A DNA stretch of 64,000 nt from Sternotherus odoratus (lineage: Eukaryota > Chordata > Testudines > Kinosternidae), in the NCBI GenBank assembly GCA_032164245.1, contig JAVMKO010000006.1, forward strand, positions 35,614,319 through 35,678,318, in the 5' to 3' direction. Each line of letters starts with the position of its first letter. Position 1 is the stretch's first letter. The notes beneath the pieces are model-generated. The model searched no databases. It had not been told where the DNA came from and was given only the letters and a program-made list of their open reading frames with translations. Shown here piece after piece: positions 1 through 12,799 of this stretch. Made by a program: the position numbers and the translations under genes.

Positions 1-3000
1 AATGCAGAAGACAGTGGAGTTGCTGATGGCAATGGAAGCCTAGCTATTGTGTTTCCTGTCCTTTGGGAAATTTTAGTGCTCTAACCTTAACGTTACATTA
101 ATTTACATTTTTCTATGTAATCTATATTCTCAATGGGGCTTTTCTTGGTGTCCTCTGAATAAAACGCTGTGTCCAGCACTTTCCCAGCAAGCTCTAGAAT
201 CATGAGATAGTCTTGCACCTTGCAATGTCGCTTGTACCACTAGAGAAAGTAACACCACTGACTCGGTGCAGTTTTGACTTTTATTCCTTTTTTAGTTTCA
301 CTATATTCTATTAATTCTCAATATTTTTAACTGCGGCTGTCCAATCACAGATTTTCTGTTGACTTTAATTAAGAGTATCTGTGCCTAATTATACTCATCA
401 AATTATTTACCGTTGAGTTCACCAATATTACAATAGTGATCTACTGTTAGGTATGCACAGTGTAGTATACTCATGTTCGATATTAGGACAGTGGCGTGTG
501 TTCAGAGAATTCAATATTTTGGAATTTGTACAGAAATAAAATGTATGAGGCTAGCTAAAGCTTATTAGCAGCAGAACAATCATACACTGCAATATATTTA
601 AATATCCCTCCTAAACATTTAATTCTGAAGCATTGCCTCTGCCTACAAAAGTTAGTGAGTTTATATGATTTTTTAAATGTCAACTTCCTAGATTTGCTCC
701 TTGGGGAAGGCAACTGCCTCATGTGTTTTCTATACATGATAACAATATCTAAATACTTCTGTGATGCACCTACCGCACTTGTTTGTTACTTTATAACACC
801 AACAACAAGTACACACCTGTGCAGACAGAGCATTAACTGCACACTTAATAGCCTGCTGGTATGTTTGAGATTTGTATAAGGTCAGCTTGAGACAAGCGAT
901 ACTGTTTCATGTTCTCAATAACCTTGGGGGCAGAGGGAGGGAGCGAGAGCACAGCTAATTTTATAGCAAACACCTATTGTAATAATATCCATACTAACTT
1001 TGATAGCAGGAAAAAGAGAAGGAAGATAAAGAGATTTAAACCAGTTCTAGTGCCAAAGGAAATAGGGAGGAGCTAAACAGCCAGGGACATGGTGGTACCC
1101 TTGCCTGAGTGAGTTTGTTTGTTTGAGAACAGATTCCCTTCGAGAATCTCTACTAAAACCAACAACATAGTCACTGATGGACCCAGCCATTACATTTGGC
1201 TCCAGATCCAAACTTCCAGAATGTATGAAGACCCTTTGATCTGGAGTTTTGGTTCAGCCCACCAGAGAGATTAAAATAAGCTTCCAAATTCAGAGTGGAC
1301 TTTTACACACTGAAATAAAAATGATCCTCCCTGCACACTCTACAAACTCTCTAACAAGTCACAGTCATTTTTAAGAGCTCCGAAAGCAAAGAGCACCAGG
1401 GAGTGGATGAAGTCCCCCTTCTATGGGAGCCCTAGAGCAGGGCATTCCTTGTCTGCAAACACCATGTCTAGCTAATGAAGGAATAAACCGTTCCAAAAGG
1501 AGTCACCCCACTCCACAAAGCTTGAAAATCAATCGATAAATGAGATTCAAAATTACTTGCCAGGTTTCTGAGGTCTGCTTGGGGAGAGCCCGATTCCGCA
1601 GTCCTTATCCACATAAAGAACAAGCTCCCTGATCAATGATAACATGAATCCATGGAAGGAGGTAAGTCACCAGCATGAATTGTCTGGGTTTCAAAAGAAG
1701 AAAGGAACTAAAGTAAGTCTCTTGTGGGAGGCCACAGGGCACAAAGCTCATCTCAGAAGCAGTGCCAAGAATTTCCTGCCTTGCCCAATCTCTTAGGAAA
1801 GAGACCTCACTAACTTCTCAACATCCTCCCCTTATTCCAAGGCAGAGCCCTCTCCTGGGTCTCTGATCCAGAGCTAAAGCAGCGCTCTCCTAATCAAAAT
1901 TAAGAAGGCACCACTCTCAGGGCATTTCATTAAAGGAGACTCCTACATGTTCTTGCACTGTTAAACAGCTGCTACGCACCACCCCAGAGGGGGTTGCACT
2001 TCATTTGTGGGTGAAGTGATTTCCCTCTCTCTAACAAATTTTGCTAGTCTCTCTCAATCCTCCCCTGCAGTACCCTCTGCTATTCCAGTCCTGGCGCTTG
2101 AGGTCCCCCTGCCAAAACACACACACATTCCAGCTTTGCCAGCTCACCTCAATCATCCTTGGATTCCCTCAAGCAAGTCTACCAATGCACTCCACTCTAG
2201 ACCTATAGCAATCCTTGTGATTGCAGTCCAGCCCCCAAAGATAGAAAACTTTTCATGTGTTAGAGCATTTCATCCACATTAAACAAAACCCCTGTTTAAA
2301 TCAGATCATAGTGCGTTTGCTATGAGGCAGTTGATAGGAAATTCCCAGGGGGAGTCCACACTGCTGTTGCTCTGTCTCTGGCAGACAACAAGCACCTCCC
2401 TTTTCTATCATGTCAGGCATGCACCTGGATACCCAGAAGAGAGCTAATTCTGAACAGATAATGGGAGCCGCACATGCTGCCTAGTGCACACACAAACCAT
2501 CAGGACGCTGCATGTGCTGCCCATGCCATTGTCTGGGTTCTAGTTACCTTTTATCACCTCTACCTTTGTCCAAAGGTACCTAAAGCCAAGAGCAGATAAA
2601 GAAAGTGCCACAGGTGTCACAAAACCACAGACACAGCAGCACTGGACGCTGCCAAGAAAACGTATTTGGTGTGCAGCTGAGGAGATACTGGGACTGCCTC
2701 TCTCAGATGGGCTGGACTGAACCTTAATTCCAAAGATGCCAGTGTTTGAGGGCACTGAAGGGAAGAAACTAGGACTCAGTAGCAATCCCTGGCTACAAGG
2801 TGATGGTAGCTACAGCTGAACTTGAACTAGCACATATTCCCACACAAATGAAACTCTAATGTGGTAAAAGTGCAGCCTATAAACAGCTGAATCTTACCCC
2901 TTTCAAAGGACTATAGATCTACTAGCATTAACAGTGCAAAGAAACTGCTAGCCAACTTCTGTAATCTGAAGTGAATTTACCCAAAGTCTCGTGCAAACAG

Positions 3001-3410
3001 CTCTCCTTGGAAGCTTTCTGTGGGATTCTTGTTTCAGGTGAAGATTCTTTCTTTTTAGCTGTGTTGCTCTGTCCCTGGTTGTCACATTATCCAGCACTCC
3101 TGCTGCTGCTGAGTCTATCCCAGCCTGGAATAACCAGTCCCTCCTATTGCTTCTGCCCACAGCCTTGTTGCTGTTTGAAGGTAAGGTTCAGCTCTTTGCC
3201 AGTCCCACCCTCCAGCAGGGTGTCACTGTCATTCTCACAGTGCGCACACATGCACATGTTCCTGCTAGGACTGACCATAACAGAGGAAGTAAAACTATTG
3301 GTTGAAGATCCCCAATCATTAGAATAGCCTCTCCCCTAGCACCCTGAACACCAGGCAACTCACCCAGGAACTCATACACAACTTTTAAAGGGCACCAATA
3401 GAATTAAAAG
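1..3410. other. AT-rich stretch without recognised gene
   Basis: Only short open frames occur here (up to 118 aa at 2971-3327), with no recognisable domain and no coding-like composition. I see no terminal repeats, SINE tails or clear low-complexity blocks. It reads as single-copy or strongly decayed intergenic DNA. Confidence 0.5.
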
Positions 3411-3414
3411 ACAT

Positions 3415-3605
3415 ATAGCAACTCTTCTCTACCACCTTCTGTGTGAGGATCTCAAAGCTCTTTACAAAAATTAATGATCCAGTTTCCCTCACCTCGGTAA
3501 AGTGGGCCCCTTTTTATTATCCCCGTATTACAGATGATAAAATTGAAGCACAGGGAGGGGAAATGAAGTGGGATAGATTAACAGTTACGAATAGGACCAT
3601 AAAAA
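3415..3605 (-). repeat. MIR/CORE-SINE-like fragment
   Basis: Read on the - strand, this has the order typical of MIR-type SINEs: a segment reading 'atctgtaatacggggataat', then a tail ending 'tttgtaaagagctttgagat'. The first matches the conserved MIR 'catctgtaaaatggggataat' block and the second the L2-related tail. Divergence suggests an old copy. Boundaries are approximate. Confidence 0.65.
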
Positions 3606-3859
3606 ATTAGGGAAATTTTTTAAAGAAGAGAGACCCTAAACATGTATATAATTTGCTTGTGATTCAGTGGCATAAAGAATGCTCTTTTTATACAGCTGTT
3701 TAATAAAGAATAATGCTATTCCTATTTCTTCACTAAAGGCCTATATTTCTGCTTCACACATCACTGACAGGGAAAGACAAGAACCTAAGAACAGGTGTGG
3801 GTCTCAGTGAGAGGAGAGCCCAGAAGAAGACATTTGTACACTCTCCTAAGGGTAACCTC

Positions 3860-4135
3860 AATGGTGGATTAACCTATAAGCAATAAAAGCACGTGCTTAG
3901 GGCCCCAAGAGAAAAGGGGCCCCAAGCAACAACAAAAAAATGGTTACAAAATTACAAGTTTGCACAGCCTTAAATTAAAAAAAGTCTCAACATCTTGGGC
4001 CCCCCCAAATCCCCCAATGTTGTGTCAATTACACTTTGCGAGTAAAAGCTGGGTTGTGAATGGGGGTGAGAGTTGAAAGGGGGGCCCATTGCTTGGCTGT
4101 GCTTAGGGCCCCAGGAGCAATTAATCCGCCCCTAG
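3860..4135. mobile_element. hAT-type short DNA transposon with 8-bp TSD
   Basis: The ends are inverted: the left starts CAATGGTGGATTAA and the reverse complement of the right starts CTAGGGGCGGATTAA. Both continue into a shared GCTTAGGGCCCC-type block. The flanks are gtaacctc (3852-3859) and gtaaccta (4136-4143), an 8-bp duplication with one mismatch, which is the hallmark length for hAT. At 276 bp with no open frame, this is a non-autonomous copy. Confidence 0.85.
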
Positions 4136-4143
4136 GTAACCTA

Positions 4144-5061
4144 CACTAACACTGTAGCGTTATGTCTGGGTTTTTATCATAAGTAGCCCTCGGTTTGTCA
4201 CGTACAATTTAGAGGGATGCTGCCCAGGCAAATTTGACAACATTTAATTTTTTTGGATCAAAACAGGTTATTACAATGCTTAAGACACATGGGAACTTTT
4301 CCATGTCTTTTTCTTAAAAGAAACAGATTATTTTTTTAAAAAAATAAACCTTTCTTACAGTCTCTCACTGGCTGCTGGACCATTTCTAAGTAAAATGCAA
4401 GGTATTGGTTCTCATCCAGAAAATTCTAAATGACCTAAGCCCAAGTTATGAAAGACACCTCCTCTCCTTGCCACTCCAAAGATGTCCTTGAGAAATACTT
4501 CATATCTCTTGCCTTAGACTGAAGGTCAAGCAAATCCTTCTCAGGAGCCTCTGGAATTTTCTCCTACTGGAAATACAACTGAGCCCAAATTTGGCCATGT
4601 TTGGGAAATGCATCTGTTTCCAGCAATGGTGAGCTCTGGCTTGTTTCCTCCCTCTGCCCCCATCACTGTCCTCAAACATTGTGAAGCTGTGGGAGACCAT
4701 AATGTATTTCTTCATTATATTTGGGTAAAGTTATGTGTTCCTATTTTAAACAGTGATCGACAGCCTCACAACGTTTAACATAATAAAATTTACAAGCAAA
4801 ATCCATTCAGCCATTTTTTAGTATTATGAACAAGTAAAAAGTAAGGAACTTCTCAGACAAAAAAAATGTCATTAAGGTCTTGACGCAACACAGGTGACAT
4901 GTAGTTAATGTTTATCTCCGAGTAATTGGTTAATGTTTACAAGTCCTTTGTAGGTTAACATTATTAGTACTACTAATTATAGACGTACTAGGAGGACTCT
5001 ACAGCTACATCTGTAATTCCCTTTCCATTATTATGTAATAGCTACTGTACGGTAACACCCA
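4144..5061. other. AT-rich stretch, nothing recognised
   Basis: The composition is AT-rich with short A/T runs and no recognisable repeat ends. The 71-aa frame at 4500-4715 shows no coding features. Confidence 0.45.
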
Positions 5062-5308
5062 GGGAATTTATCTACCCTGTAATAAAACGCTCAGAGCTCA
5101 GAATCTCAGAACACAGGTCAGCTGACTTGGCCTCACAGAGCTCAGGTTGTGGGACTAAAAATAGCAGTGTAGACAGGACCCTGTGCCCGAGCTCTACCCC
5201 AAGCCTGAATATCTAAAGTGAAGCCAGAGCCTTGTGAGCTCGAGTTAGCTGACCCTGGTCAGTCACACTCATACCTTGGGTATTTTATTGCAGTATAGAC
5301 ATATCCCC
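5062..5308. mobile_element. MITE-like inverted-terminal-repeat element
   Basis: The left end (GGGAATTTATCTACCCTGTA, then ATAAAACGC) and the reverse complement of the right end (GGGGATATGTCTATACTGCA, then ATAAAATACCC) are clearly related over about 28 bases. The ATGTCTA-ACT core resembles the termini of the Harbinger element at 13395-17695. There is no open frame and no clean target duplication, so the class assignment is inference. Confidence 0.55.
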
Positions 5309-7276
5309 AGAGGCCCCAATCATAACCAGGGCCCCTCTGTGCTAGGCAATGTACCTCCACCTACAAAGATATAGTAGTCATGACTGGACTATGTATAGCA
5401 ACAATCTTTTGCATCTCAGGTAATATACGATGTGGTTACAGATTATCTGATGGAACCACAAATGAAGGTTCTTTTCCAGCATTTTGGTAAATTTTGCTTC
5501 TTTTTTTATGAGACTTTCCCTCTCAACCCACCTCTGCTGGATGTTGCTCACTTAAGCAGACTCAGATGGTTTGAAGGGATGAAAAGTTGCAATCTGGAAG
5601 ATGTTTTCCCCCTTGTACACTTCTTTACTCCAAAGAGAATGGGCGGGTCCCTTGTGTGCCCAGAATCCATCTTCTCACCAGACAACTTTCTTTGAGTAGG
5701 ACACTGAAGTCAGTTGTGTTCTGTTGAGCCACACCTCAGGATAACATTTTATTGTGTTGGTACTTTATAAGGTATCACTGATGCTATTTCTTTGTATTAA
5801 AACCCCCTAAACATACCTTCTGTGAATTACAATATTTTCCTCAGTCTGTGAGGGAGCCTGCACGGATATTTTTAGATAACCCACTTGCTCAATTTTCTCT
5901 CTCCTCTGTGACTAGATTCCTGACTTATTCTAACTCATGTTGCCAGACACATTTTTCCATCTCTTCCTCATTCCTGGCCCTTTTTGGGTTTCTTTCCCCC
6001 TCATCCCCATATTTAGGTCAGGAGTCACTGTTGTTAGTATAAATACGGCTAGTATACTTGTGTAGCACTACATTTAGTGAGGGTGTTCTTCCATTGCTGG
6101 GAAGGGAGAGAAAATAAGTCACCCAGGCCACTCCCTCACTCCCCCTCTCCTCTGAAGGTAGTGGAAGCTCTGCTCCAGCCACTGGCCAGGGTCACCAGGA
6201 AAGGCTTGAACTGGCTTGGTGCTTGAGACAGTGGCCCAGGGCAGCCTTGGCTGGCTGGTAGCCCGGTGCTTGGTTGGGTCAGCTGGAAGCTTGGGTCAGC
6301 TGGAGTGGGTGGGCGGGGCTGGGTGTTAGCCTCCACGACGGGGGTCGGGGGGGGGAGGGAGGTTCAACAGTTGCTTATGTCCCCCATTCTCAGTGTAGTG
6401 TTGTGACAGGAAGCATAGAGACCGTAGAGGCATGTGACTACACTTCCACCAAGGATATAGAGAGAACTATGGTGAAAATTCAAATACTAATCAAAGCCAG
6501 TTTAGCTCCCATTTCAGTGCAGGTGAAGATATTGGAACCAGTCAGCAAAGAAAGGCAGCCTGTGTCCAGGGCAGCTTATTGTCAAGATTCAACCCTGCCT
6601 TACACGTGTGTAGAGTGAGTATAAAACACCACTATTCTGATACTCGGAGTGTTTTGGGCTCATTTTGCACAGGTGTAACTGACTGGACAAGGTGCAAGGC
6701 AGGAAATAGATGCCAAGGAATTAGTGATTCCCTTGAGTAATTGCATTCAGTCAATTCTGGTGCTATTTAGGTTTCCTAGGAGTTTTCCTTTTTGACCTAG
6801 CTTGTATTTTGTTTCTGATTCTGCTTTTCCCATGTCTTTTCTTATTCAGCCCTCTCATTTCAGTCTGTCCTGTCTTGTCATCCTACGTCCAGTCTCTTTG
6901 TCCCATGCTTTCCACCCTTTCCTTCCCCATCCCCTCTCTTTCCCCCCAGCATATCAACAGTAGTGGGAAGTAACCCAATTAATAGTTACTTGATAGACTA
7001 ACCATTCCCAATATCCCACTGGCAATTCAACAATCCTTTCTGCAGCTAGAAAAATATTTCCATGCTAATTAACAACAACAGGGAACTTCTGGGCGGAAGG
7101 AACTGGAGATTCCCTTCTGGGCCGACGTGTCTCATACGGAGTTAGCAATTGAACCTCACAACATATTTCCCTACCAAATTTCTCTCTTATTCCATTAACT
7201 GTTTACACTGCCCCCTACTCCTAAGGCCTTGTTAGTCTATTTCTTGAAAACAAACCCAGTCTAAATTATTTCAGTG
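5309..7276. other. Intergenic stretch without recognised gene
   Basis: There are short frames only (114 aa at 6274-6618, not recognised). A G-rich tract occurs near 6338-6362. Pyrimidine-rich blocks lie around 6840-6950. No splice-bounded exon or mobile element could be defended. Confidence 0.45.
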
Positions 7277-7284
7277 CCCAACTG

Positions 7285-7543
7285 CAGGGGCAGATGTAAG
7301 GTTTTTGCCGCCCCAGGCATGGAAGTTCCACGGCACACCTGAGTTTCGGCAGCATTTCTGCAGGAGGTCCATGGGTCCTGCAGCCTCATAGTCCCTGCTG
7401 CCAAAATTCTGCTGAATCCACAGGATCACCCGCCAAAATGCTGCGAAAGACAGCCTGACTGCCGCCCTGACCACAAACATCAGGCTGCCCCCCCCACGGT
7501 TTGCCCCCCACGGCAAAGCTTGGAGTGCTGGTGTCGGCCCTGC
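7285..7543. mobile_element. hAT-type short DNA transposon with 8-bp TSD
   Basis: The left terminus begins CAGGGGCAGATGTAAGG. The right terminus, reverse-complemented, begins CAGGGCCGACACCAG. Flanking octamers are cccaactg (7277-7284) and cccagctg (7544-7551), identical at 7 of 8 positions. The interior has the 'gccgcccc' block common in reptilian non-autonomous hAT copies. Antisense frames in it are chance. Confidence 0.8.
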
Positions 7544-7551
7544 CCAGCTGT

Positions 7552-8555
7552 GTCTCATCTTCTGTATTTGATACTTGCTCAAGCAGCAACATCACTTCCC
7601 CATTAGGGTTCACCTGACTGGGGTCCCACCCCAGGTTTTCAGTCCTAACGGACAGAGATTATTCTAGATCCATTTTAAAAAGATTGTTCCAGCACTTGGT
7701 CTCCATTTCAGCCCCAGCCATTTGATGTCTAAAGAGAATTAGGGCACAGTTTCCAGGAGTTTCCCCCGACTCGTCCCTTTGATATAACTAAAATCATTCC
7801 CTAGACTCATAGTACTACCTATGCACTTGGATCTACAGGATCAATGTTTTCAGGTGGGCATGAGGGTGGTGATGGCAATCAGTCATAGTCAGGGTGGTGA
7901 CAATGGTTTTTGTGCACTGAAAAGCTTTTTAACTGCCACGAACCAAGCTAAAATCGCTCATCTAAATGGTGACCTCCAAAAAAACCAAAACAAAAAAACC
8001 CCCACACTTAATAAAACTGGGGTGAAGAGGAGGCCTTTTGCAAATGTTTGTTCCTTTATAATGGATAAAAGAAGTCTGAAAGGTTTCCTTTAAAAAAAAA
8101 AATCTTGACTTTTACTTTTGAAAAATCAGGAATGTCAAATCAATCCTTCCCTGGTTTTGGTAGAAGACTCACTGGAGGTCTTAGATGCCAAATCTCACTC
8201 CTTAATGGATGCACTGGGTATCGAATATTTAGCAAGGAGAATTTTTCTCCTAATGATTTATAGTGTATTTGAGATACGTTACTACCCAAAAGCAACCAAA
8301 ACCCACAATGTTTTAAGCAATGTGAATTAAAATCACTTCCCCTCTCTGTTAATCAGGTTTCACTAGCATGACATTAATAGTAACTTCAGTACAAGTGATC
8401 ATATACAAACAGAATCAAGTCCAGTCCAGTGATAGAGACTAAAAGGGCCAATTTCACAAAGCTGAAAATAATTATGAGCCATATCACCTGGAAGGAAGAA
8501 TGGGAATGGTGATTGGGAATTGTTTAAGAAAATTTAACTAAATGCCCCAAAAGCC
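7552..8555. other. Intergenic stretch, nothing recognised
   Basis: This is AT-rich with A runs at 7979-8000 and 8092-8102. The 90-aa and 70-aa frames show no domain. The CR1 fragment begins downstream of it. Confidence 0.45.
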
Positions 8556-8559
8556 ACAA

Positions 8560-10170
8560 TCCCACATTCAAGGAGAAAATCATATTTGTTAAAAAAAAAC
8601 TGGTTTAGAAGGAAAGTGAAGGCACCTATTAAAAATAACAACTGGAAGAAAGTGGAATTTGACAGTAATGAATATAAATCAGAAGCTAGGAACTGTAGAA
8701 AATTGATAAGGGAAGCAAAGGGACAAAACAATAAATCTATGGCCAGTAGAGTTATGGACAATAAGGAGTGTTTTTTTAAGTACACAAGTAACAAAAAGAA
8801 TCCTAACAGTGGTATTAGTCCATTACCAGATGGAAATGGTAGAATTATCAACAATGAAGAAATGGCAGAAGTGTTCAATAAATATTTCTGTTCTGTATTT
8901 AGGGAAAAAAACCAGATGATGTAGTCATAGCATATGATACTGCTCTTTCCACTACACTAATATCTCAGAAGGATTGTAATACCATGGCTGCCACCTGCCT
9001 CTATTTCCCCTCCACCAGTGCCCCCAAAGAACTCAGTTTCCATTCACCTTCTCAGCCCAGAATCCTTTAATTCACTCTGCACCAACCTGGCAACAAAATT
9101 AGTCAGAAACCAAAATCAAAATTCCCCAAATATACACACAGTTTTTCATCAATTCCAGCTCTACTCAGTCTCCTGTTTCCCAGGGTTCCCTAGCTTACTG
9201 CTAGACCTCCTGCTTCTGACCGTTGTAGTTACTTCTCTCAACCACACACAACCCTGCAGCCTTTTATATTTGAATCAGCTGATTCCTCTTGGTGGGGCTT
9301 ATTCTCTAATCAGGGCTGGCTTAGCCCCAGCCCAAGAGCAAGTCACCCTATTACAAGGATGTTAAACAGCAATTGCTAAAGTTAAACATTTTAAAATCAT
9401 CATGGCTGGGTACGTTGCATCAAAGAATTTTAAAAGAGTTGGCTGAGGAGCTTGCTGCACCATTAATGTTAGTCTTAGAATAATAGGGAAGTTCCAAAAG
9501 ACTAGAAAAAAAACTAATGTTGTGCCAATATTTTAAAAGGGTAAATGAGATGACTTGGTTAATTATAGTTCTGTCAATCTAACATAGATCCCAGGAAAGA
9601 TAATGCAATAGCTGATACAGGTCTCAATTAATACAGAATTAAAGAAGGATAATATAATTAATGCCAATAAAGAGAGGTTTGTGGAAAATAAACCCTCTCA
9701 AACTAACTTGAAATTTTTTTTGATGAGATTACAAATTTGGTCAATAAAAGAAATAGTATGGAAGTACCCGTAATGTATTTAAACTTCTCTAAAGTCTTTC
9801 ACTTGGTACTGCAAAAACTAGGAAGCTATAAAATTAACACGGCACACATTAAATGGATTAAAAACTGGCTAATTGACAGGTTGCAAAATAGAATTATAAA
9901 GGGAGAACTGTCATTGAATGGGTGCATTTCCCAAGGTGTGTGTGGGGGGGTCTCGTTAGGATCGGTTCTTCACCTTACCTACACTATTAACATTTCTATC
10001 AATGACCTGGAAGAAAACATGAAATCACCACTGACAAAGTTTGCAGATGACACAGAAATTGGGGAGTGGTAAGGGATCAAGTAAGAGGACAGGTCACTGA
10101 CACAGTACAGAGCAATTTGGATCATTTGCTAAACTGGGCACAAGCAAACAATATGTGTTTACGTTAGCAG
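8560..10170 (+). mobile_element. Decayed CR1 LINE fragment (ORF2 part), interrupted by a solo LTR
   Basis: The frame at 8586-8924 encodes the CR1 linker region: residues KKNPNSGISPLPDGNGRI are followed by a FNKYFCSVF segment. After the inserted LTR, 9737-10072 encodes the reverse-transcriptase core. A YLNFSKVF motif stands where CR1 has YLDFSKAFD, then KWIKNWLIDR, GVCGGVSLGSVL and FADDTEIG, the catalytic FADD box. In-frame stops, shifts and substituted first-motif residues show it is dead. Only the middle of CR1 ORF2 is represented, and the ends are approximate. The intervening 9380-9720 stretch still matches the CR1 'PGKIM' segment at nucleotide level ('atcccaggaaagataatg'). Confidence 0.8.
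8975..9355. mobile_element. Solo LTR with 5-bp target duplication inside CR1
   Basis: The segment starts TGTAAT and ends ATTACA, a perfect 6-bp inverted terminus of the TG...CA type. It is flanked on both sides by AGGAT (8970-8974 and 9356-9360). Removing it plus one AGGAT rejoins CR1 sequence. Length is 381 bp and no internal retroviral or Ty3-like genes are present. A 5-bp duplication fits Ty3/gypsy-type or some endogenous retrovirus LTRs. Its insertion postdates the CR1 copy. Confidence 0.85.
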
Positions 10171-10544
10171 ATCTGATTACAACATCAAGGCCAAGGTGTG
10201 GCCTTTGGGCTCTAGGAAATTACAGATGCAGCCTTTGGCTTGGTAAAGCTTGATGCCCACAGTTTAAAACCATCACCTCATCCATTGATTCAGAGGCAAG
10301 CTAAGAAACCCTCTTCATATACCTCAGTGAGGTTTCTATTTATCCTGAACTAAAAGGTGGGAGAGGAGGGCGACTGGAAATTATAGTAAAGTCTTTTCAA
10401 AAACCTTTCAGTGGCTTTTGTCATCTCTAAATCTCAAGAGCGGAAACAGGCTTTTCTTTTGTGCTGAGGAGAGTTCAGGTCCAGGCTCCGATTGGGCCTC
10501 AGAGAACCTGAGTCTAGGCTCTGGCTGACCAATACAGTTTAGGT
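10171..10544. other. Stretch without recognised feature
   Basis: It lies between the CR1 remnant and a MIR-like SINE. I see no terminal repeats, no coding frame and no domain. Confidence 0.4.
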
Positions 10545-10720
10545 GCCAGATAGGAAGCAGAGTAGCTTAGTAGCTGAAGCCCAGGAGTGGCAGTCACATG
10601 ATACAAGCTCTAGGCTTGTTTTTGCCACTGACTCTCTGTGCCACCCTGAGCAAATCCTGTCATTGCTCTATGCCCCTGTGTCCCTGACTGTAAATTGGGC
10701 AGCAATGGGCTCGGATAGGT
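10545..10720 (+). repeat. MIR/CORE-SINE-like fragment
   Basis: A CORE-type segment ('ttgccactgactctctgtg...accctgagcaaatcc') is followed by a 'gactgtaaattgggcagcaat' segment. These correspond in order to the MIR core and the 'tctgtaaaatggg' block. The 5' tRNA-related head is poorly preserved. The overlapping 150-aa frame at 10543-10995 is not considered a gene. Confidence 0.65.
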
Positions 10721-12799
10721 CCCAGACAGGAGCTTACGATGCACTTCTGCTCTCCTCCCTGGTCAGGCAGACTGAGCTGGGCTGCTTCCCTTTATACCAT
10801 TGTTCCAGTTGGAGCATGCTCAATAGGGATGAGGGGGAGTGGCTTCCTCAACCCACAGTATGGTGGTTAACCCATTCCTGCCCAGTGCTGGGCAGGTATA
10901 TCCTGTCACAGGGACTGAGGCCAAGAGAAGTAGGGAGCAGGATGCGCGAGATTGGAATATGCAAGGGCAGAGCAGCTGAAAAGGAGGCTACATAAAAATG
11001 TAGAAGGCAAGAGCCCTTTCTCCCATTCGGAGAAATTCAGGCAAACCCAAAGCAACAGGTTTCACAGGATACAGCTCACCAAAAATAATGAAAAACTTGG
11101 GGGTTGAGGGCACTCAGCAAAAAACAGGACTTCTTAAAGTTAGACACTCACCTATGGCAAGGGGAAAAGATCTGTGCAGAGACTTCAATGACTCTAGCCT
11201 CCATGATCACCCCAAAAGCACAGTCACACATGTCCCCAACAGAAGCTACCTACCAAAACTAATCACAGCACCTGAGAGCTTTGCATGGTGTATCGAGAGC
11301 TCTCATATCATGCCTGCTATGTAAAAACAGTGCCACTACACACTAGATCCAGCAGACTGATTTCCAACACACCGTCACCCATCTGTCACATACACGCTAC
11401 TGGAATGTGTCCAACCCAAAATAAGTTTCTTCCCTCACACTTAATTCCTCATAAAAAGCTCAGAAGATTTGCAGAAGGCTGAGTGAGGAGGCATAATGCC
11501 CCAATGAGCATCACTGCTGTGAAATAACTTCAAGAAGGGATGTCTGAGAATGGATTTATCCATCCCAGACTGCAGAATAATTGGCCATTTTTTCAATCAC
11601 ATCAGGGAAAACATGCTACCGATAAGACCAGAGCACTGGTAAATTTCCCAGGTATTCTAGGCTTTTATGTCCACTACTCTAGGCTTCTCCTTCCTACCAT
11701 AAAGATAAATTGCTATACCAGGCCATGCACAGAGATTAGAGATAATGATGAGATTGAAGAGGAAGAAAGGGACCATATGAAAAATTCAGATGTCCCATCC
11801 TGGATTCACACAGAAGAACAGTCATGTGTCTCAATCTGAGGATGGCCATAGACAAACAGTACAGGCCAATTACCTCTTCTACATATCAGTGCAAAAAAGA
11901 AAACAAAAGTAACCAAAGCAAAGGTGAGAGAAACACCAGCTGTGGAAGTTAGATCCAGTCACTCGCTGAGGGTTCCCATTAGTCTTACTCACATAGAAAG
12001 TATTTGATGAAGCAACAGAAAACATGGCATAATAGTTTCTAAAAGCCACTTCTTACCAACATGGAATCATACCAGAGGACACCAGAACAGATCAGAGGTT
12101 TCCAGGGCCCAGTACATTCTCTAGAGGCGACCAGATCACATTGGTCCTCTTCAGGAACCAATGGGATCTCAGCAGACCACACAATGGCCCCAGCACACAG
12201 GTTCATTCCAGACAGGAGATTCCCAATCATACACAGTGTGATGGAGAATTATTTTGAGTTAAACACCCAGATAAAAAATCGGGGGATTGGCTCAGCTCAG
12301 TGAGCGATAGATACCAAGGTGTGAGGCACCACAGAAACCGAGAAAAGACAGCAATAGCAACATAGGGCAGGGGAGAAGGTAACACTCATTCCCACCATCC
12401 TGGTACTGCCTATGCAGCTTCCCCAACTCCAGCCTGAGTACAGCTCACATAGTCTGGCCTCTCCAACACCCACATGCCAGCTGACATCTTCCCTCTCTGG
12501 CACTGCAATTCCTTCCCACTGAGCCCTAACCCTTGCACCACCCTCACTGTCTTCCTCCTCTCACTCCAGCGCTTCCCTGGCCACCTTCTCTCTCTGTCCC
12601 AAGCGGCACCTGCATTGTATCAATGCTGAAAAGCATTCTTTTGAAGAGAAGCCTTTAGCCCAGGGTCCACATGGTGCTCCAGCCACAATGACTGGAGAAG
12701 GGGCTAAGGGAAGGATGGAAGGAGGAAAGAAATGCATTTAGAGGAGGGGGAATACAGAAACATGGACATAGAGGCATACAGGAGGGAGAGAGAGGAGCC
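10721..12799. other. Intergenic stretch without recognised gene
   Basis: Frames of 65-99 aa are present (for example 11540-11839), none with a domain. Purine-rich sequence runs at 12700-12800. No inverted termini or retroposon tails were found. Confidence 0.45.

Noticed and set aside
10543..10995. 150-aa frame
   Set aside because: Its first third is a MIR-like SINE and the remainder has no domain.
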